Source: Varroa destructor (Eukaryota > Arthropoda > Arachnida > Mesostigmata > Varroidae). Taken from it: DNA of 64,000 nucleotides. Shown piece by piece: positions 1-15,500 of the stretch. Under the pieces are notes generated by a model, which saw only the letters and a program-made list of their open reading frames with translations, did not search any database and was not told the origin of the DNA. The stretch's first letter is position 1, and each line of letters opens with the position of its first letter. The stretch lies in the NCBI RefSeq assembly GCF_002443255.2, contig NW_019211456.1, positions 36,587,042 to 36,651,041 of the forward strand, in the 5' to 3' direction. Both the position numbers and the translations under genes were made by a program.

Positions 1-3000
1 GCTTGATTTTCTTTCTATCCCCTAATATTAATGTACCTGTGTGTGTGCGAATGTAAGTGTCTGAGTATATCCGTATCGTCATTCTGTGTATATCTACATA
101 TCCGTGGCCAGATATTAGTGTGTAATAGTATAAGTTACGGCTTCCGTGCCATAAACGGCGAACCTTTGGAAGAGCTCGAGTCCTGCTAAGGGTCAAGGGA
201 ACGAGATATCAACTTATAGATTACTACCGCTGCTGCTATCATAATAGTGGCATATCACTATAATGAACGTCGTCTGACGTAGCGGTGAAGCGTTAACTGT
301 CCTTTCATTTTGTCTTTCACTGCTTCCTTTATTATGGGGCTTTTTCCGCCGGCGCCGTTATTTGCTGCTGATTGATAAGGCTCCATAGTCACACTGACAC
401 TTCCGATTATGAGCTATAGTCCACAAACGCAACATACTTTCGAAGTCACATTCGAATGCACGCCCATACTCGCACAAAACCACACGCATAGTGCTATGAA
501 AGAGCACGTAGAACTGTTTCTTTTGTCCCTTGTTTTTTTCACAGCTACTGCTGTTGCTGCGTCCTTGTATTATCAACCATTGCCACTAACGAAGTGTTTT
601 TTCCTATTGTATGGCCTCGCTGTTCGTCTTGCCGCAAAACACGTTTGCCATCTTTACATGGGTCGCTGTTGCTCTTATTGCTTCTATACTGATACTGTAG
701 TATGACAATTAGCCTACAATCAACAATACTGTTGCGGTACAGCGATAACTAGTACCGAAAACACACAAATGACTGTATGTATTATCTAATAAGTACCTCG
801 TGAACGTTCACGTCATAATAATACGTCGCAATAAACGTAATTAACAGGCTAGTTTCATACGAATGAGGACGGGGGAAGATCATAATGACTCGAATGTTAC
901 TAGTATCGTACTCTGGTTTTGGGGCAGAACTTTCGTAGTTAGTAGACGAGATACGAGAAGTACCTCGATTTTGATACAGCTCATCCGGTTAGTTTTGTCT
1001 TCGTTACTTTTTGGCAGCCTATTCCCGCCGAAGGTTGTTATGCGACTCTTGTCCTGCGATGCAATTAGTGGCCTGTGTGCAGTTGTATACACTCGATCTC
1101 GTATCCGCTGTCGTATTTAGCCAGGCTGAGTACAAGAGACCGACGACAAGGTTGAAGTGGAAATGAGCAAGAGAAGCGGACCTAGCCGAGGATAGCTTAA
1201 GGAGGTTGTTTGAGAGCTGTTTTATGTCTCGTGTTCCCAGCCTGATAAGCAGCAGCAGCAAGCTGATAAGTTCCCCAAAAGTTCCTCCGCGTGCTCCGTT
1301 TTAACTCAAAGCAAAGGTACGCCTTGATATGACCCTGCAGCCTAGATATCCGTCAAGAGACGCCTGGGCGATGCGCGTTGGATACAAATGAGAGAATGTG
1401 TACTGGTATCACTATTCGTTTAAGAGTAACGCGGCCAAGCGGTGCTTTAATTAACGAAAGAGATAAAAATTGTACACCCCTAATTTAAAAAATGACAACA
1501 GGCTTTTTACAGAAGTGCATTCATCGACTATGTTAAGCCTTGCTTCATACATCGTGCAGAGTAACTGCGTACTTACTTGGTGATGTTTGTAAGACTTTCG
1601 TGATTTACTTGAGTCTGGTACGCATCTGCATAAACGAAATTTGTCGTAGCATTCATTTGATCAAGACAAGGGGACATTTTTTCGTTTCTTCAAACTTGTT
1701 CGATGGGTTTATGCCCACCTCTCTCTTTGTTAGTAGATCGAATCGAGAAGTACATCTATGTGAAACAATGTGAACCTAAAACCATGATGGTAGACCATAT
1801 TAATTACTTAATTATTAAAGGCATAATTATGAATGATATCTAACTCTTTCAACATAAATGAGAAGCAATGTTTTTGGTCCAATTTGCGCAGAATCGCAAT
1901 GTTGCGTTTTTTTACCAAGTTATCACACAACCTATGGGGGTAATCAGACTAGTAGTTCGGACAAGCTGATGCGAATCTGAGCAGAAGATGTCTGACTCTT
2001 TAACGCCATTCAAATTTCAGAGTCACAGCTCTTGCAGACGTTTTCGAGAGTATCGATGTAGTGTGCGAACTCCCGCACAGCTCATCTGTCTATAGCTACA
2101 CTCTCTGTCAGTGCCTCACTAAACTCCAAGCAAAATTCTGTTGAAAATGAATGGCCAGAGTGTGCGCAGGCTCGGACTGGCTGGGTGGGAGTGGAGCCCG
2201 CCGCTCGTTACCGGGAAGTCACAGAGTGCTCCGGGAAACGCGCTAGGTGGCCAAAGGCAAACCTGCAAATGACAACCTCATCATGACGGAAAGAGCGCAA
2301 CAGGCCTAGAAAAAGGCTCGACCGCATTACAGACAGGACCACATCCGATCGAGGGCAGCGTTCATCATCGACAGAACGAATGCTGTTGTTTGTTGCTAGT
2401 TGCTAACAAATGATATAACTATAAATTATATCGACGGCAAACGACGCTGGATTCGTCTTGGTGGTGATGGAACACATCGACGAACCTCAAATTTCAGGTC
2501 ATGTCTATCCCGTCAATCCATAACAAATTTACAAACGCCAGAGTTTATTTTGCACTTCTTTCCTACTATCTAGTTATACTTTTGCATTTCGAACGCTGGC
2601 AGGAATCTGGATAGAAGACACTGTTCCAGATGTCTCATCGTGATGTCCGATTATTCCACTAACATACGACTTCTCAATTGTCGTAGTTTCATCATGTCTG
2701 AAAGTTGTTTGGCTTATTCCGCCCGCAAGGGACTAACATTAATAATAAAGTGTAATTTTCGTTTAAATAAAAAATCGTAAAATGCAAGATGGCAGAGCGC
2801 ACATATGAGTCTATTGATCGGATTTATCTGGATTAAATGACAGCGAACCAGGTATGTAGGTTGCGGAGAAAACATCGTGTAGCTTTGAATAAGAACATAC
2901 GAAGGCCGCATAGTCACGGTTGGGATCACGTGTTTGTGCGCCTCAATCCTTTTGGAATGTGAGACAAAACATGAACAGGTCTACACCGCATTATGGACAC

Positions 3001-3996
3001 TTCGTATCGATAGCGTCCCTTTCCTTGACTTCATTGATTTATTATAGAAAAAAATAAAGAAACTCAATTTACGTGGCAACAGCTTATGCATGCGGGTAAT
3101 CCTATGTCATCCAACAGTTCTACCAAATAAACAATGAGTTCATTAAGTCTTATAATTTACAGGCATCAAACGCCGTGTACGTTCAATGTGACGCTTTTCG
3201 TAGCCTTCTATATGACAAGGTGGCGGCCCAAAGCAATGAATACGATTGTTATATATCTGCTATTCCATAGAATCATGCGATACTGTTCAAGCTATTCGGT
3301 CACAAATGTTCATTAAATTAAGCTGAACTTTTGCGTAGTCGAATGACTAGTAATATCATCATAAACGGTTCAACTTGGCTTTATCCTGCATTACGTAGAC
3401 TGAAGCCAGTTCCAAGACAGACAACGTTTCACATCACAGCTTGTCCTTCCTTTTATATCGTACGGACGGCCGGCGATGCCTGCCTCTTGCGATTTATCCG
3501 TAAAGGGAAACGAGAGATATATGATAATCTATCGAACAGTTCGCCAGTGAGCACGTATTTGCTCGACTACTAAGAGAAAAGCTTTGGAGGAACCGCATAT
3601 TGTTTCGACAAACGATAGCAATCACGAGACAAGTATTGATTATTGCTTTCATCGCATCGTCGTCTAATTTTTACCGCTACCCGCCGTTTGCCTATGATGG
3701 ACCTCGTTGCGCATAAAAACACTTCGCAGACAGGTGCTACCTAATGGAGTACTGCGTTTCACCTATTCGGTAGCTGCTATTTTTTTTTTGTAACGCAGAT
3801 GCAGCTTCTTGCAAACCGGCATTATGGAATTGGCCATATGACTGTGTCGTGTTGTCGGCGATGTCGAGTTCACTACTATGAATACTTTTCATTCAGTATA
3901 AAACAGAATCAATGACTTCAAGAAGAATCAATATATCCGCGTCTACCAATAAGTCTTTTCACAAAACATATTTGTTCATGATTTACTTGTAAAAAC

Positions 3997-4028
<32 letters not shown>

Positions 4029-7000
4029 TCATAATAACTTCTCTCTTCCCAGAATTGAACACAACTTATAGTCGTAATTGACAAAGTGGGTTTTTTTATA
4101 TATGGTACCTTATAAATTGTTCAGTGATTTTCTGTTTTGTTTTTTTTTAAGGCTGCTCAAAATGCCATTCTCTCTCAGTCAGGTTCGCTGTACCCAGTCC
4201 GAATGAATGCTATACGCGCTTTAACAATAAAAAAATTCAGTGCTACTATAATAGCTAGTGACTGAAATCATGACAGTATCCGACCATACATAGTTAATTA
4301 GGGATTGATCAACTTTAGTTCCATAAAATTGCAGAGCTATTATGGACTCTGTTTACACGATCCGCTGCCGTAGTCAGAGTCTACGGACAGAATAGGTAGT
4401 GTGATGCCAATTCGTTGAATAGCTCGCTAGCGTTCACCTATCGGTCGGCCATTCGAAGGCTGCATTCGATCAAATTGGTCTTACATATCGATATGGTACG
4501 ATACTACTGCGTCTCAGGTATCAACTTTTCTATTTCTTCGTTTTTACATTTACCTTGCTCGTATATTTCTTCGGCTGTCCTTTGGCGGTTTCTCTTTTGC
4601 TACTGCTCGCTACGAAGTGGTGTGAAGTATGGAAGAAGTCAGCCGGTCTCTAGGGCAAATACGTTCGTAGCAAATACTGCCTAGTCCTAGGATAGCTTGC
4701 TATTACAACGTATACGACGACAACAAGCGATTCTGTCGTCTATCTCATGCGTACCCACACACAAGATAGACGACGACGACGACACAATAAATATCGGCAC
4801 TGGAGAAGGCGGTCATGACAAAACAGCATAACACTCAATCGTTTACTTACTTGTCACTCTCTCCCATTCTGCCAGCGAAGACGGCAACAGAATGACCACA
4901 GATTGCCAGCCATAGACCGTACATGAGTCCTTATATAGCTCTTCCGATCGGCTTCAGTCTCTTCTGCGAGTCTTACGATGTCAGAAATGACGACTACGAC
5001 AACGATCTCGTTGACATTGGTCCAGTAGTCGAATTCCCTTGCCTTTCTCAGTGGGGTTTTGGGGTCGTGTGAGATTGGCGGTCCTGAACAGCAAGGACCG
5101 TGGCTCATTTGATCGTTCGCAGTCGATCATACAAAAAGTAGAAAGGTAGTGACTGGTCGAGAAGAAAACGGTCCATGCAGGCGATGGACAGCCTACGGAA
5201 AGGTATCGACCTACCAACGTGTTACATAATGGACCCGTTTCTTTCGCTCTATCCGTAGTAGTTAGCTAGAAATAATGTAGAATTACAGAGCTATGAATGT
5301 GTGTGTTGATATAGAAGTATTTGATAAGTCGGCGATGGCGGCACAGTCAACTGTGCCGGTGAAGTCCTTTGCCGTTCCGGGTATCGATAGCTCACGCGGT
5401 CGACTTGGCCATGCAGAGTAGCAGATTGCCATCGGTAACGCTGTTCTACGGACTGACTCACTGGCTTCGGCTTCTTCTCTGAATGGAGCTGAAGAAGCTG
5501 ACCAACTAGGGAGCTATTGGCTACTGATACTGCCGGACTTGGTATTAGGGTCGGTGTTTGTCTGCCAGCGAAAGACGGAAGAGAGGAGGCTCCAGGAAGA
5601 CGTTTTTATTATAAATGAACATATCATCTCGTACATTAAGACGATCACTTCTTGCCCGCTGAGTCTTTTTCAGGCCCATTCAAGATATGGAGGTAAGGAG
5701 CTATAGCTCTGGAGCAATATAGCCAACTTTATTCACACGGTCGTTCCGTCTGAAGTCGCCAGAGTCGAGTCAGTGACAAAGCAAAAAGAACCCAACACGA
5801 TTCATGAGCATAACGCATAATGCCCCTAGCGAGTTACAGCGCTTTTTGTTGGTCGCACACGCAACGCTTACGGTACGAAGCACGAGGGAAAAGCAGATAA
5901 CGTACAGAAAGATCAAGCAGCGGCACGTGGGAATGAATCGTTGGGAACGTGAAAGCTAATCTACTCCGTCTCGAAATGGGCGCGTGCTGGACCATTACTA
6001 CAGCAGTTAGCCAGGTGACGTGATGAAGGGCAAATTCTGCTTTACAATGCTTTGCCAATAAATAGACGTAGCTGCTGCTTGAAAATCTATTATGGCCACA
6101 ATAAACAGAAGTTTTGTTTACTGCTTGTCCAGAGGCCCTTTGGGTCACATGCTAAATGTGGTACTAGATACAAGGTGAATCGTAGATATGCGGTTAGAAA
6201 AAAAAAAACGGTATTTGTTTTACCTAAGGACTTTGTTTAATGTAATGTCATCTTAATCGATGCTATCGAGGGCAATTGGAACGTCAATATACGTGAAAGA
6301 CGGCCCGTTAAACTGTTGCACGTCGTTAGGACCCTGGACGAAAGCCTTAGCTCTCCTAGCATCTGACATCATAATGGGAAAAGGTGTTACAGATAAATGC
6401 CACGTAATGTACACCGGAGACTTTGCTTTTAACTTCGTTTAGAGAGCCTCGTTTTCCTTTATTCTATCGTAGCTACTTGCTATTGCTAGTTATTGTGTGC
6501 GTATCGGTCCGATTGATAATGGTACCAAGTCGAACGAAGAAAAAAAAAGTTCTGTCCATATGTTAAACCAAAGAAGGTTGTTTCTCGTATTTTTTTATTA
6601 CTGTTTTGTTTCGCATCATTGGGCGCAGAATGCAATTGTCGCTGAGAATCGGCGCTAGCGGCAGCATTCTTGCCCTTATTACCTTGAAGAGCTTGTACAA
6701 ACCGAAAACACAGCAGCGACGATAATCACTTTGGCGCTATCGAAAGACGCCTGAGAACTCGACATCAATTCTTAGCTTCAACCAGTTTGTCAATCGATTT
6801 TGTATTAAAGTGCATACACACGGTTGAAATGTTTCGCTTGTGTCTGTATCTTTTCTCAATATTCGAATGTTTGCGTCCGAGGCAGAGACCGATATTGCGG
6901 GAAGCAAGCGGCTAAACCAAAATTCAATTTGCACTTTCGGGTCCAGTGGTTTTTCCCGAGCAGGAGAAACGTTGGTGCCGGACTGTGTGTGTAGATGGAG

Positions 7001-9500
7001 GGTATTTGATTTATTCGAGTCTCGCAGTTCTTCTTTAGTAGTGACAGCAGCCCCATGCGTGATGCTCATGTTGACTCTGCCAAAGATATTGATGATTATT
7101 GTGGTTGTGGTCGCTTCTCCATTCTTGGTCTTAATCTACGCTCAAGTCTCGTACCTCTCTCGAGCCCCTGGGTGCCTCTACCGCTCCGACGCAACTTCTG
7201 GTTGATCAGGTCATGCATATGTACTGGACGCCGACCTGTATGACCTGAGAGCTGCCACCCCATCTACCTGCTTTGCTTGCTTGATGTAACTTGGTATCTT
7301 CTTCGATCTAGATTCAGGGCCTTTAGTGTAGGTTCGACTCCGTCCTACTGCCGCCCCACTCACGCAGCCAGGCGGATCCCACCGCAGTCGACGCGTTCGT
7401 GTATGGGCTGGGTCATGTCGCTGTTCCCACACTGGCGGCAGACTCCTAACGATATGGGCACGGTCCTTAGCAATGCCAGGCGAATCGCAAATGAGATTGA
7501 AGAGGTTTGTTACTCTCCAACTCCATGGGCTGATCTAGGTCAAAAACGAATGAAGGTGTTGGACGCACCCTGACCCAGTGTTAGTGTAAGTAAATGAGCA
7601 GGTCGGCCGGCGACGAAGCCAAGTGTGTCCCGAAACAGAGCCTGCTACCATCGACCAAGCATCAGCCTTAGAGCCAAACAGGTGATCTCCAACACCTAAA
7701 CGAAACCAAATAGGCCAGTAGCTAAACTGCGGAGGCCAAAGGAGAAGTTTCGCCAGAGAAGCTGGCAAAAAAAAAAGGGGCGCTAAAAAGCCTTGAAGAT
7801 GTTTAACAACAAGCATGGCCCTTGCTTAAATTGACAGATCCTTCTACTAGTTCGGTTCCTTCATATGTAGCTGGCCCAAAGAGTTGTTACGATGTTTAGA
7901 CTGCTTGAAACGTATCTAGATCTGAATTGTAAGATGAGCGTTGTGGTGTAAAATAGGGTTAAAATTGGTTACAGACACCAGAATTATTTCACCTCCTTTC
8001 ATACTTGTAAAGGTATAAGTTATTTACAAGCGCTTTTGAAACGTTTACTCCCTGTTTAAGTTATTTTAGGAAATCCCACAACATTTGGGCTACACGTTAT
8101 TAAAGCAGATGGTTCTGTGCCTTGATAATATTTCCAAGCCTCAAGCGCACAATTACAGGGTGTTGGAATTAAGAGAGTAGAAGCTCCTCATTCAAGTGAG
8201 GAAGCATCTAAAGCTGGCCATTATCAGCCTATATAATTGCGTGAAGTTGATAGAAAATCACAACTAAAACAGAGAATAGCAGGCGATAGTGGTAAACGTG
8301 AAGAAGTTCCCTTTGTTCTAAGCTTACCACTTTTTGTTATAGAATATATATGGTGCACTATTAACACGGTAACATCATTACGCACAGTACCGCCAAAGAG
8401 AGGAAACTATTATCTGGTACATCGTATGTACCGTACCCTAGTGCTCAGGTTTTTGGATTCTTCATTGTTGTGTATACGCTTGCAATTTAGCCTCCTGAAT
8501 TTCCTGGCGCTCGCCTCGTTAGCAGGACCAATGCATACCTATTATATTAGGTAACGGCAAATCACAAGAAACCTGGCGAAATCTAGCTATGTTCTAAGTG
8601 CTTACGTACATCTGAAAACCATTCCTGTCTACTTTGTCCACGTCGATTGCTGGGAAACGATTCTATAGATAATTGTAGCATACATATGACTCGATTACAT
8701 TTATTACTCTCGTATCTTGTAACTGGTTTCAGATCCATGCATTAATAACCAATTCGGCCTATTAAGGTTCTTCCAACGCTTGCCAGAAGCCTCTTACCAT
8801 AATAAACAATAATATTTCCCCTAATTAAAATAAATAAAATGATTTAAGTTACGCTTAGGACATTACAGGTTAGGTTTTTGTACCGTTCAGCTTAGCGCAT
8901 GGCCTGATATTACAACGAACTTACGTACATTTTCCCACCATCACGAAAGGGCGACCTGCTAACTGCAGCATACTCCTCGATTCCTACCACGACTGGAAAA
9001 TCTTTTTAACGGACAGCTTCGTATCACAACGAATATCATTATATGGGGGGTAGTATTGTTGTTTTATTTCACCATGCGGAACGCAAATTAAATTGCGATA
9101 GCACCCATTTGTCTATCATATGATACGGCGAACAGGGCACGGCCCCAACCCAATCGTCCTTCAAGATAGGACATCGGAGCGGAAGCATGGCCCGATTTGG
9201 GGCCTACTTCTAACCTGCGGGGTAAACTAATACCCCCTCTCCCATTTTAGTGCTCTTCTAATAGGTCGATTGTCTTGTGATTTCTCGTTGGGTCGCCATC
9301 GTCTACCCCATCTCTCCCCGTAGGTAGATACAGTTGTCTTAACTCGTCACCAGAGATTGGTCCCGTGGCTCTTGTCTCGCCGTTCAACTAACTAAGGGCT
9401 GCTACAGCGACAGTCAGACGCGCGGGACCCGACGGGACTGAGTGAGTTGCCGTACTTAACAGGGAGGACTCGGAAAGAAAATCATCGCACGCCAAACAAT
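1..9500. other. Gene-free AT-rich stretch, distal Delta 3' side
   Basis: I see no frame longer than about 120 codons and no recognisable domain, splice-paired exons or RNA gene here. It holds one (TA)n tract (4002-4028) and several short poly-T or poly-A runs. An isolated GGTTCGACTCC near 7332 lacks a surrounding tRNA fold. Confidence 0.7.
4002..4028. repeat. (TA)n microsatellite
   Basis: An uninterrupted alternating TA run of 27 bases in AT-rich non-coding sequence. Confidence 0.97.
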
Positions 9501-12500
9501 CGCAGGTAAATGTCCCAGCTGGCAGACCTGGCTGACTAACTGGCAGTCAGCCTGTTTGTGCCACTAGCCTCTATGACCTATCTGTGTCTGCAAGCTATGG
9601 CTGCTGTTGAAGATAGCAGTTCTGCTTTATTCCCTTGCTTGTCTTCTGCTTCTGCTCGGTGTGTATGTGAGAGTCTGCGTGTGTGAGCGTGTACATATCG
9701 ATGGTGGTTATTCGAGTTGCTTTTTCTTCCCACCCCCTCCACCCCTGCTCCGCTGTCGCTGGCACTACTCTTCGTCTCTACGCATCTCGCGCGGGTTGTC
9801 TTCGTCATCGTCAGGTGTTGTAAGGCAGCAGGCTCAAGCGCAACGCGGCGGTAGCAGGACCAACGCTAGCGATCGCATCAGAAGCTTGCTGAGATCAACA
9901 GCAATGGCAGCAGCGCCGATTGTTGACTACCCCCAACACAGTCACAATCAGCGTAACCCAGAAAAATACAGACACAGCCTGGGAGCATCCCTTGCTGAAG
10001 GATCTGTGGCAATAGGCTCATTGGGAAATCTAGGCACCATCATAGCGAGTATAGTAAGGCTAAAAGAGCCGCACTCCTATGAACACAACAGGGATGGAGG
10101 GCAAGCAGCAGGTAGCTAGGCAATAGCGAACACGGATCAAGCAAATGAAGACGAAGGAGATGACGACGAGGACGACGAAAAAGAAATCGACGAGTAGGAG
10201 TATAGCTACGACGACAACGACGAGAAGCTGGTGGAGGCAGAAGCAGATGATCGGCTATCGTGGGAGCGGACACCGACATCGTCCTAGCGACTGAGCGACA
10301 ACTGTGAACCCACAAAAGCAGCCGCGGCAGTAGCACCAATCGTAGCGGCGGCACCAGCTCAGCAAAAGTGGAAGTAGTCACAAAAGAGCCAAACAGTGGC
10401 GATAGCAACAGCACGATCGAGTCCTTGGACAACGTAATAACAATAAACGAAAAAGGGATAGACGAACTAACGTGCACAAATCAGTCATCAGGGGATCAAC
10501 GATAAAAACAACGATGGACATGATTAAGAGGAAAAACTGAGCATCAGCGTTATCGCGCACGAGAGTTTCTACTTTATCCTATATAGATATATCAGCCTTC
10601 TGTGGCTGATGCTGCCAAGCACTTATAACACTAGGACACTAATTCGGCATTGGTAACGCCCATATATATCTAATGCGGGATACATTGCATTGATACTGAA
10701 AACGGACTCTGAATGCACAGTTACGCTATTGCTTATATACCGCACATCTATAATGTTACAATAAAAAGCATACAATCGATTTCTTCATCTGTTTCAGGTG
10801 TTTTCGCTTGAGCAGATGACGTACTCGCCAATTACTGTTGTGTTATTGTATGGAAACTATGTATGAGACGTATTCGAGGTAGTGAAGACGTTGTATACTG
10901 TTTTCGAGCATATTTATTTATATAATAATAGTGTTACACAAACAATTTGTTAATTTTGCGCAATTAATTCCTTCCAACCATAGCCGTCCATTCAAATAGT
11001 CTACCGTGCTCAAACTTGATATAATCGCTTCACTGTAGTAACATGTCTCCCAGCTGTAACGGGATGTAAAGTCTTCACTTCGAGATCTTCTACTGTGCAC
11101 CTGATGTTTTTAGTTTCCGTTTTAAGTAATGAATTCTTTGATAATGCAACGGTAAGATCGTACATACAAGGATGACAGCCCGCCATTTAAAATTTTAAAT
11201 AAAAACACCGCTTGGAAGAGGCCACAGTCCGAGTATAGGCTTAGGCGCTCATGAAGGGGCCCGCAGAGGGAGCTCTATTTTCTGCAGTTAAACTAACTCC
11301 TTTGTAGGCGCAAAACTGCAGAAATCCATCTTCGTCGCAACGAGCGGCTATTTTTGTTAGAGCCTGCGATAGACTGACGCTATCCAAACGCCGAGACCCA
11401 ATTTCTTTTACTTACTCTAACGCTGGTATTCCAAAACGCTATCTGTGCCTAATACGACCGGGTCAGACATGCTCGATAACGTTCAACGTTAGCATCATTC
11501 GTCTATAGGAGGCACTTAACTATGCTTAGGATCGTAGGTTCCACCTAAACAGGTTGCACTGCGCGCGATGACCTACCTCTAACTCATTTGCAGATGTTCA
11601 AAAAACAACCCTTGTGAGAGGTAATTCGAAAATCTATGCATCGCGTTATGCAAGACAGGTCAGTAGGTCGGGAGACAGGATTCGGCGTTCAGGTGGCAGA
11701 GAACACTGTCTATGTGACGAGCTAGATTATAGTGAAGTTCGAGTTAGATACCGCCGAGACCCTACCAGATAACCTTTAGCCATGGAAGACTAAGTCGTAT
11801 GTATCTGCGCACCATCGAGACGGAGGAACAAGCAATGTGGGATGCTGAACTCTATGAACTCTCGGCCCGCCTCGAGTTTAACCTGAAATGGATGCAACAG
11901 ATGACATATGTCGACAGCATCGAAGTTGGTCTCAATCTGTCGTCAAGAGCCACTGACTTGGGTGACATAAGCTGAAAGATACACTGTGTTACTGATGCAC
12001 GTGTATACAAGGGATTCATTATCGCCCGTACACGTTCATTAGAGATTTTTCATAGGCGGCGTTACAAAATTCACATTTGGTAATTCAGCCATTTCGAACC
12101 TGATGCTCAATCATCAAAACGCTGTCGACTTGACTGACTTTACAAACAGCTGAACGGTTCTATTTGTCGTCGCAAGTTTTGTCCGAGAGAAATTTCACTT
12201 AAGCAAACTACTTAAAAAGAAAGTTTCTGAAAAGCTATGAATATAACCAGATTGACTGCAGACTGAAGATTTCGCAGCAGCTACATAATATGCGTTTGTG
12301 TGTTTTTGCTACTTCAGCGTAACAGTAAACTCTTCCGGAAATATCCTTTATTAGAATGTTTGATTCGTGAACATAATGAACGACTTAAATAAATTGTGCC
12401 AAAACCATCGCCCCATTTGAGCTTGAATATTATGAGCAGCAGAAGCTCTCTCTAGTGAGACGACTTTACGACTCGCATCCAGTTTAGCTTTGCGAAACCC

Positions 12501-15500
12501 AGTTTCAGAGCGGATAATCTACTTATCCGTGGTACTGGCACCGTTTACGATAATCTTGAAGCTAGGGTCTCTCTAGTGCTGAACAGGTACAGTCTTGGAG
12601 AAAGATGCTTCTTCAATAGGAGAACTTCACTGGAGCTCATTTAGTTTCTCGTGAATTCTCTAATATGAACCCGAATATACAGATTTTCGTCAATCGTTGC
12701 TAAATAGAGCTGGTTGCATAGCGGCTTGTCTACCCTTCTAGAGAAAGCTTATTTAATTCGGTTAATGAAGGTACAATGTTTTCAATTTCCATGCTGATCA
12801 GAGCGAGCGGGTGGGTTATTTTTTTTCTTAGCGTAAGCTACACTTCACTTGGTGATCGTTTTTACCAGGTGTTTCTGTTCGGCCTACTCCGACCCGTATC
12901 TTCAATAGATGTTGCCATTCTGCCGACAGGGTCTCATTTGAAAATTGAGTGAAGAATTAACCTGGATAATACGGGTTTCAATATCGACTTGCTGAACCAA
13001 ACGACAAATCAACAAACGCTCGACGAAATGTCACAGTCTCAAAGTTTAAGCCCGTACCTAAAACACCGATGAATAACAATACTTAGTTGTTTTTTCTTCA
13101 GTCCTGGCCAGTCTAACATGTCCTGCTGAGGCGTTATTTCTGCCGTGCAATACTGAGCTTTTGGACGTTACGTGCTACCGTTCGTGGGGTCTACTACGAA
13201 TCTCTCTCTGTAGATATTAGCCAAGAGCTCTGTTGAATATGGATCTAGCTGAGTCGATGATCTTGGCTTGTAATCAGCGACTCTGTGCGAGGAGGTGGTG
13301 GCACGTAAACAAAAACCGCCAGACGCGCTGTACGATGTGCCGCTGTCGAAACTACTCACGCCAATCCGATTCTCCTTTGTTCATACTCTGCGTTAAGAAA
13401 GCGAAAGACAGATAGCCGACGAGAAAGGGCATCGATAGCGGAACGACTGTGTACCTCTTGGTATTGTGATGCTGATACTGATGAGCGACAATAACACAGC
13501 TAGAAAAAACAGGTAGAATTTCGTTGACTTGGCGATTGGCGGCTACATCGAATAGTTTTTCGGTTAGTTCTCTTTTTACTTCTGAACTGCTGGTTCCGTT
13601 GAGTTGTTGGCGTTTTTCGCGTGGTTCATGTTCGAGTATCCCACCAGGACAGGACACTCAGGCAAGTAGTAGGACAGACGTCGGCGGAGGAAAAGGCAAC
13701 AAAGCCTTGTACGGAATACTACGACGACGAGGCCAAGAAGTAGACAGCTTTACCGCAACGTCAAGTGATCATCGCTTCTGATTTACTGCCGACGAAAACG
13801 ACATTCGGCTAAGGCGAATCATCAACAGACAGTGACCGTCGAAGGGTGAACGACAAGATTTTTATCATAAAAATACACAACAACCGCAATTTCCGTAATA
13901 ACAGCAACACCAGTAGCAGAAAGAAGCGTTGGCATCTTAAAGGGCGAAACAGCGACTTCACAAAATAAGATCGTGCTCTCATTCAGGAGGCAGGCAGCGG
14001 GTTCAAATCTGTGACGCTCAAGCGCTAGTGGAGAGGATCGAAGGTGAACGCCAGGACAGATTGCAGGCGGTATCGTCTACCACTCTCCGTTTTACAGTAA
14101 GCGACTGTTGTCATCTGCACTGTGAGTACACGGTGCCACGTAACTAGGGTACGCAGCCAGTCAGCGAGAACTGTGATCTTAGCGATGTGCTATTGCAATA
14201 GCGGCTGTAGAAGTTTGCGAGTCAACGGCATTGCCAGTGTTAAATGAGGGGCTCTACCCAGACAAATGGTCAGTGACGGGTCGTCACCTTTATTGCCTCA
14301 GTGGAGGTTTGGCCTGGAGGATCGACGCGGACATGTTAGCTTGTATAGTTATACATACGTCGCTGTATCAAGACGCACTTCTGGTTTTGTGTGTATTCAC
14401 ACACGTTTTTTGCGTATACACGTCATTTGTACAAAGTCTGTACATACAAGCACTATCAAGGTCAATGAACGTTGTTCGATTCGATCATGTGTAAATATTA
14501 TAGTCTAATCTGAGCGTGATCGTTCGTAAACATCCGATTGTATCAAGTATTGTCTCTTTCTCTTCATGTTCATCTATATCTGTTGTACGTGAACGGTACG
14601 CATTATAAATACGTGTTTTGCTATTCAGTGTTCATAGATCAATGCCATGCCCGATGAGCTTCATCGCTTCTAACTCCCGAAGGCTGAAAACAACTTCACC
14701 GGCTCACAAACTCCGACAATAAAGAACCAAACAAACAAACACACACACACACAAGCGTAAGACACTACATGGCAATGCAAATGCCGACGTTCTGTATTCT
14801 GTTTGACATTCCACCGACTGCAGCGCCTCTGGTATCGTCTCACCATCAGCCCTCTATTTAGTTTTCTTTCGGGACAACGGCTTCAGAGGCTCTACTTCTG
14901 GCTATAAGAAGCGCGCCGCCGCTGCTGTTGTTACTACCGTAACAGTTGCCTTCGTATGCTGATATTACACTTGGTCGACGTCATTGTGAGCTTCGTCCTC
15001 CTGTTCGTTTTCTATTTCATCCTCGGCGGCGTTTTCGAGGAGAGCTTCTGTTTGCTACCGGCAAATCGGTCGCCAGCGCTGTTTATTCTCTAGCGTTCAT
15101 CTTCCCACGATCACAACTTGCCCCCTTCCCCCTCCCCTCCCGCTCGCCTACCATCTCTTCAGAATCAGCGGCTCAGGCCGCGGCATCAGCCTGCCCCACG
15201 CTTCAGTGCGATAGGCAGACGGACGAAAAGACCACCAGCACCGTCGATCAGTTGTCAGCAGTGGAACAATCAGTTATAGTGGCTGTACTAGTATTAGTAA
15301 TGGCGACTATAAGAGTTGACAGGATAACGATGGTGGCCGGGGTCGCCGTCCTGGTAAAAGCCCTTTGTGATTTGCGACGTCGGTGGGGTTAATACAACTG
15401 CTATAACGAGATAAATACAAATGAGGCGAGGCATAGACTCTCCCTTGGCCGGGTTACTTGGGTCACGATGCGTCACACGTAATAAGAGAAGGAGACCGAC

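Noticed and set aside
7332..7342. GGTTCGACTCC, an exact Pol III B-box.
   Set aside because: The T-stem does not pair and no A-box lies at the expected distance.
9607..10119. 170-codon plus-strand frame with a hydrophobic N terminus like a signal peptide.
   Set aside because: It starts only at TTG with no in-frame ATG before the hydrophobic part. The rest is low-complexity and overlaps GAC/GTC-type repeats, and no homology was recognised.
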